From positions 1-18,840 of the forward strand of contig CAJMQA010000024.1 in the NCBI GenBank assembly GCA_905215395.1: 18,840 bases of DNA, read 5' to 3'. Shown here piece by piece: positions 15,147 to 18,840 of this stretch. The notes beneath the pieces were generated by a model. It did no database searches. It saw only the letters and a list, made by a program, of their open reading frames with translations, and had not been told where the DNA came from. The stretch is from an uncultured bacterium. Lineage in GTDB: Bacteria > Bacteroidota > Bacteroidia > Bacteroidales > Marinifilaceae. Position numbers and translations under genes: made by a program. Numbering within the stretch: the first letter of the stretch is position 1; every line of letters starts with the position of its first letter.

Positions 15147-16373
15147 TTACGCTAAATCTTCCAAGGCCTTTGCAAGTATGGAAATAGGATGTTCACAAGA
15201 TTTGGTTGTAGACATTTCAATCTGCCATTTACATGTTTCACAATCAGTTACCACATAATCGATATCATAATCTTCGATCTGCCTGAATAAGGAATCGCCA
15301 ATATCCTGTGAAGTCTTATAATTTTCTTTTTTGAAACCATAGGTACCGGCAATACCACAACACTGAGAGTCCAGAATAATCAGTTCCACATTGGGAATCA
15401 GTTTCAGAAGTTCAATAGAATAATAGGACCACCCCAATTTTTCCATATGACATGGAGTATGATAAGCCACTCTCAGCTTTACATTTTTTTTAAATTTCAG
15501 TTTCGTTTCATTTCGATTAAGCAAACGATAAATATAACGTGTCGCCAATTCTATATGATCCCGCACATCCGCATTCTGAATGCCCAATAAATGCGGATAT
15601 TCATCCCGGATTGTAAAAGTACAAGTTGAAGATGTGGCAATTACCGGCATTTGCTTATCCACCACCGATTCCCGTATTGAATGAATATTTTGCTCAGCCT
15701 GTTTCCGGGCCTGATGAATAAATCCATTCGAAATCAAGGCAACTCCACAGCATTTTTCTTTTTTCAGCAATTGCACTCCTATGCCAAGTGCATTCATAAC
15801 TTTGACCAAATCCTTACCCAATTGCGGATTATTATAATTCGCATAACAACCATGAAAATAGCTCACTTGTTTCGCAAAAGAAAGTTGTTTTTGAGCCTGC
15901 TTTTTATACCAGCCTTCAAATGTTCCGGAAGCATACTTGGGAAAAGTACGCCTGTGATCTATCTTCAACACCCCGTCCAGAACAGCTTTTACAGGCTTCA
16001 GCCCTAAAGTTGCGTTCACAACCGGGGCAAAAGGAGTAGACAAAGTACCCACCAAATCTGTATTAGCCAGAATAAAATCCCGGACTTTCGGTCTTTTCTT
16101 ACTATACTTAATCCTCGCCATCTGAATGATATCCCCGATCCGGACATTAGAAGGACAAGCCACCTCACACCTCTTACAGTTAATGCAATATTTAAGTGCC
16201 TCATCGTAAAAATCAGGACGCTTCAAACGAAGACGTTCCCCATCAGGTCCGGCCTGTTTCGGACCCGGATAATCCGGATTTACCGCAGCAACAGGACAAT
16301 ATACGGTACAAACCGTACACTTGATACATTGCTCGAAATTATTATCGCTGATATTATGTTGTTGGAGATTCAT
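15147..16373 (-). CDS. glpC: Anaerobic glycerol-3-phosphate dehydrogenase subunit C
   Basis: A 408-residue iron-sulfur subunit that carries electrons from GlpAB towards the membrane quinone pool. Two ferredoxin-type 4Fe-4S sites stand near the N-terminus: CIKCTVCTVYCPVAAVNP (Cys16, 19, 22, 26) and CINCKRCEVACPS (Cys63, 66, 69, 73). Two CCG (cysteine-rich) domains follow, with KEKCCG (CCG at 208-210) and DSQCCG (338-340), plus FHGCYANYNNP at about 173. This is the full architecture of GlpC and related heterodisulfide-reductase-like subunits. It follows glpB by 7 bp in a compact operon. Intact. Confidence 0.96.
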   Translation of the reverse strand: MNLQQHNISDNNFEQCIKCTVCTVYCPVAAVNPDYPGPKQAGPDGERLRLKRPDFYDEALKYCINCKRCEVACPSNVRIGDIIQMARIKYSKKRPKVRDFILANTDLVGTLSTPFAPVVNATLGLKPVKAVLDGVLKIDHRRTFPKYASGTFEGWYKKQAQKQLSFAKQVSYFHGCYANYNNPQLGKDLVKVMNALGIGVQLLKKEKCCGVALISNGFIHQARKQAEQNIHSIRESVVDKQMPVIATSSTCTFTIRDEYPHLLGIQNADVRDHIELATRYIYRLLNRNETKLKFKKNVKLRVAYHTPCHMEKLGWSYYSIELLKLIPNVELIILDSQCCGIAGTYGFKKENYKTSQDIGDSLFRQIEDYDIDYVVTDCETCKWQIEMSTTKSCEHPISILAKALEDLA

Positions 16374-16380
16374 GACTTTC

Positions 16381-17637
16381 TTATTTACTTAAAATTCTTT
16401 CTGCTACATACAACGCACTCAAAACCGCAACTCCGGCCCCACAGCCTTCTTTCATCGCATCGAAGCCTTCCAGAACAGCACCAGCCACATATAAATTATC
16501 CAAAGGCTGCCCCCGGTACAACGCCCGGAATCCCTCATCTGTTTTCACCCCGAATTTCTGATAAGGTTGAGCCGCAAACAAATCCAGATCATACCAATCT
16601 TCCCGGTCTTCCGCAAACGAAACATCCAGATCAAAGACCGGCTCATACACTCTTTCCGGACTTGCAATCAAACCCTGACTAAAAAAGCTTCCCGTCGCTA
16701 ATACCACGTTTTGTCCTACAAAAGGGATATCTCCGTGATTATAGGAATAAACCCGGACAACCCGGTCTCCTTCTCTCTCTGTCCGCAATACAGTATCGCC
16801 CAGCATATATACTCCCCCCAACTGCTGAAAATACTTTTTCAATTGTTGCTGGGTACGGATCCCCGGAACCGAAGGAGGTAAAGTCGGCAACAAACAAATG
16901 GCTTTCCCCACCCTTTCCTCCAATTGCTTTAAAACATTACCCGGACTCAACCCTATTATTGCCGGAAGTACGATAGCTTCGGCATCTCCACTTTCATTCT
17001 TCAACAGATGGGCCAATTCCTCCAGATTCTCCTGTTTATCGAAAATTCTGGCTATATTGGTAGACCTCATCTCGGTCGGATTTTTCCGGATGTATTCCAA
17101 AGCAGGAAAATTGAATGCGTGGATACTACTTTCTGTCCCAATTTTCCTGAATTCATCCGCAATAAACTGTGTGTAAAAGTCCAGAAATCCCAGAACATTG
17201 AATATGGCTATTTTTTTCCAAGGCAAACAAGTCTTATTTTCACATACTAACTGATCCTTTAAAGTCAGCCAGGTCGGTTTAAAAGTTCCCATGGGAGTCA
17301 CCCGATAATGATTTGTCTCCTCATCCCCCGATACCGGGATACCGGCTTCCTGCAACAGTTTACGGGAAAGCACAGCCAGTTCCCGGAATTTTTCCCGTCC
17401 GAGTTTAGCATACGGATGCACCGAAACTTGCCGGCTCAACTCCTCAATATGTTGTAAAGGATGTTCTACCGGAGTTCCGTCAGGCAAAGCATTCAGCAGG
17501 TCAAATGAACCGGAAGAAAAATGCAATGCACTCTGTCCCGCCGAGATAATCACACATCTCTGTCCCTGTTTTGCCAGCCGGATACCACAAACCAATCCGG
17601 TCAAACCGCCTCCGATGATAATTGTATCGAATTTCAT
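16381..17637 (-). CDS. glpB: Anaerobic glycerol-3-phosphate dehydrogenase subunit B
   Basis: A 418-residue flavoprotein subunit. The N-terminal dinucleotide-binding fold is IIIGGGLTGLVCGIRLAKQG (residues 6-25) with the second strand CVIIS just after. The C-terminus carries a second FAD-fold strand and glycine cluster: NLYVAGAVLEGFDAMKEGCGAGVAVLSALYVAE. Length agrees with known GlpB proteins. GlpB pairs with GlpA and links it to GlpC at the membrane. The ATG at 17635-17637 lies 1 bp after the glpA stop, so translation is probably coupled. Intact. Confidence 0.95.
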   Translation of the reverse strand: MKFDTIIIGGGLTGLVCGIRLAKQGQRCVIISAGQSALHFSSGSFDLLNALPDGTPVEHPLQHIEELSRQVSVHPYAKLGREKFRELAVLSRKLLQEAGIPVSGDEETNHYRVTPMGTFKPTWLTLKDQLVCENKTCLPWKKIAIFNVLGFLDFYTQFIADEFRKIGTESSIHAFNFPALEYIRKNPTEMRSTNIARIFDKQENLEELAHLLKNESGDAEAIVLPAIIGLSPGNVLKQLEERVGKAICLLPTLPPSVPGIRTQQQLKKYFQQLGGVYMLGDTVLRTEREGDRVVRVYSYNHGDIPFVGQNVVLATGSFFSQGLIASPERVYEPVFDLDVSFAEDREDWYDLDLFAAQPYQKFGVKTDEGFRALYRGQPLDNLYVAGAVLEGFDAMKEGCGAGVAVLSALYVAERILSK

Positions 17638-17638
17638 A

Positions 17639-18840
17639 TTATTCTTCTTGTTTTTGAGCCCATGTTAAACCACATACCCCCTCATATATCCAAGCGGTGT
17701 ATTCACTCTCACGCAAAGTATCCCCCCACGCAATCGGAGCCATACCTTTCCATCTTTCATTCAGAAAAGAAGAGAGATCTTCCTTCGCCTTACGGGTACA
17801 ATATTTGTGCATACTACTCATCAATCCGGCAGCACGGCACGCACAAAGCTCCCCCTGACAAGTCCCCATCCCAACCCGGGTACGTCTCCTCAAATCCACC
17901 AGATTATTGACATCCAGTTCATTCAATGCATATTTCACTTCCCCCACAGAAACTTCCTCACATTCACATACCAAACTATTCTCCAGAGAAGTATTATCAG
18001 ACATTTTTCCGGCCCGGTCGCCATGCCGGTATATCGTCGACTTCCGCTGAGCCAAAGGGACAGAGATCATTTTTTTCCCCGTCTCTGCAGCATTTTCACG
18101 GGAACCTGGTAATTTCTCTACAGCAGTTGTACACACAGCTTCTATATTCAGCTTTTTACAAACAAGATCGGTTGTCCACTCAGCCATCAAACGATAAGTC
18201 ATCAATTTTCCTCCTGTAATAGTAACAAAGCCTTCCACCCCATCCCTCACAGCATGATCCAGTAAAACAATTCCCCGGCTAACACTACGCCCGCTCGGAT
18301 CATCCTCCGAGGCTACCAGAGGACGAACACCGGCATAAGCTCTCAATATCCTGGTTTGCGCCAACAAAGGTGACAACTTTTCACCTTCCCGCAATAATAC
18401 ATCCACCTCTTTGGCAGTCACCAGCATATGATCAATCTCTTCAAAAGGAATCTTACTGGAGGTTGTTCCAATCAGCGAGATCGTATCCCCCGGAACCAGA
18501 ATATCTGCATCAGCAGGTTTCCGGCACCTATTCAAAACCATATGATTGACACGGTGTCCAAAAATCAGCAAAGCCCCCTTGGCTGGCAACATATTAATAC
18601 GAATACCTGCCAGTCTGGCTATATTATGTCCCCATATCCCCGCTGCATTCACAACAACAGAAGCATAATAGGATCTATGCTCTTTCGCTTTATGATCAAA
18701 AACCTTTACTCCTATGATACGGTCCTGATCCCGTAATAATTCTGTCACCTCATGATAAGTCAGCACTTTTGCCCCATGATCCTTTGCATCCAGAATATTG
18801 GAAGCTGTCAAGCGAAACGGATCGACAGAACCATCCGGTA
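17639..18840 (-). CDS. glpA: Anaerobic glycerol-3-phosphate dehydrogenase subunit A, 5' end cut by window edge
   Basis: The catalytic FAD subunit, which oxidises sn-glycerol-3-phosphate to dihydroxyacetone phosphate. The visible part is 400 codons; the frame stays open to the right edge. Its first residues PDGSVDPFRLTASNILDAKDHGAKVLTYHEV match the middle of GlpA, so about 140 N-terminal residues, including the FAD-binding glycine loop, lie outside. A start at the TTG at 18811 is therefore false. Next come the DAO-family parts (ASVVVNAAGIWGHNIARLAGI, TITGGKLMTYRLMAEWTTDLVCKKL). At the C-terminus is the BFD-like [2Fe-2S] domain with CECEEVSVGEVKYAL and RVGMGTCQGELCACRA, whose four cysteines bind the cluster. 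It is the first gene of the visible glpABC run. Confidence 0.96.
   Translation of the reverse strand, partial: PDGSVDPFRLTASNILDAKDHGAKVLTYHEVTELLRDQDRIIGVKVFDHKAKEHRSYYASVVVNAAGIWGHNIARLAGIRINMLPAKGALLIFGHRVNHMVLNRCRKPADADILVPGDTISLIGTTSSKIPFEEIDHMLVTAKEVDVLLREGEKLSPLLAQTRILRAYAGVRPLVASEDDPSGRSVSRGIVLLDHAVRDGVEGFVTITGGKLMTYRLMAEWTTDLVCKKLNIEAVCTTAVEKLPGSRENAAETGKKMISVPLAQRKSTIYRHGDRAGKMSDNTSLENSLVCECEEVSVGEVKYALNELDVNNLVDLRRRTRVGMGTCQGELCACRAAGLMSSMHKYCTRKAKEDLSSFLNERWKGMAPIAWGDTLRESEYTAWIYEGVCGLTWAQKQEE

Noticed and set aside
18809..18811. TTG at 18809-18811 as the start of GlpA
   Set aside because: The frame stays open to the edge, and the residues before it (PDGSVDPFR) match the interior of GlpA, so the true start is outside the window.

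Overview
The window is chromosomal DNA of a member of the Bacteroidales. The indicators are a PorP/SprF-type type IX secretion gene, the near absence of Shine-Dalgarno sites, several promoters of the Bacteroidetes TTTG / TAnnTTTG type, and the run mfd-coaX-TPR-lptC-CNNM/CorC. A complete glycerol/anaerobic G3P pathway together with T9SS would fit an Odoribacter- or Butyricimonas-like gut anaerobe, but the genus is an inference from gene content only.

Layout, left to right. (1) Positions 1-856, minus strand: PorP/SprF-like outer-membrane protein, cut by the left edge. (2) 948-8279, minus strand, transcribed right to left: mfd, coaX, a secreted TPR protein, an LptC-like lipoprotein and a CNNM/CorC membrane protein. 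This is tightly packed housekeeping and envelope machinery, with a terminator-like hairpin after the last gene. (3) 8385-10469: an island in different orientation. A small XRE/Cro-type regulator (minus) is divergent from a two-gene plus-strand operon that encodes a ParM-like actin homologue and, 2 bp later, a bactofilin. A strong promoter precedes the operon and a perfect 13-bp hairpin ends it. (4) 10499-12611, minus: a secreted HAD phosphatase and an OprO/OprP-type porin, probably for phosphate scavenging. (5) 12708-18840, minus: glycerol and glycerol-3-phosphate catabolism, glpA (5' end off the window), glpB, glpC, then glpK and glpF.

How the genes work together: GlpF admits glycerol, GlpK phosphorylates it, and GlpABC oxidises G3P to DHAP while passing electrons to the quinone pool. 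The HAD phosphatase and porin next door could release and import phosphate from organic phosphates, possibly glycerophosphates.

The most unusual item is the actin-like protein. Its N-terminus starts after the place where an actin-fold ATPase should have the phosphate-1 beta-hairpin. A sequence that looks exactly like that hairpin (DIGNAST) is instead at its extreme C-terminus. Phosphate-2-like and adenosine-like motifs lie in between in the normal order. This is what a circularly permuted actin would look like. It is co-transcribed with a second, unrelated cytoskeletal polymer (bactofilin) and lies divergent to a candidate regulator, so the trio is a candidate undescribed cytoskeletal module. 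No tRNA, rRNA, CRISPR array or insertion sequence was seen.
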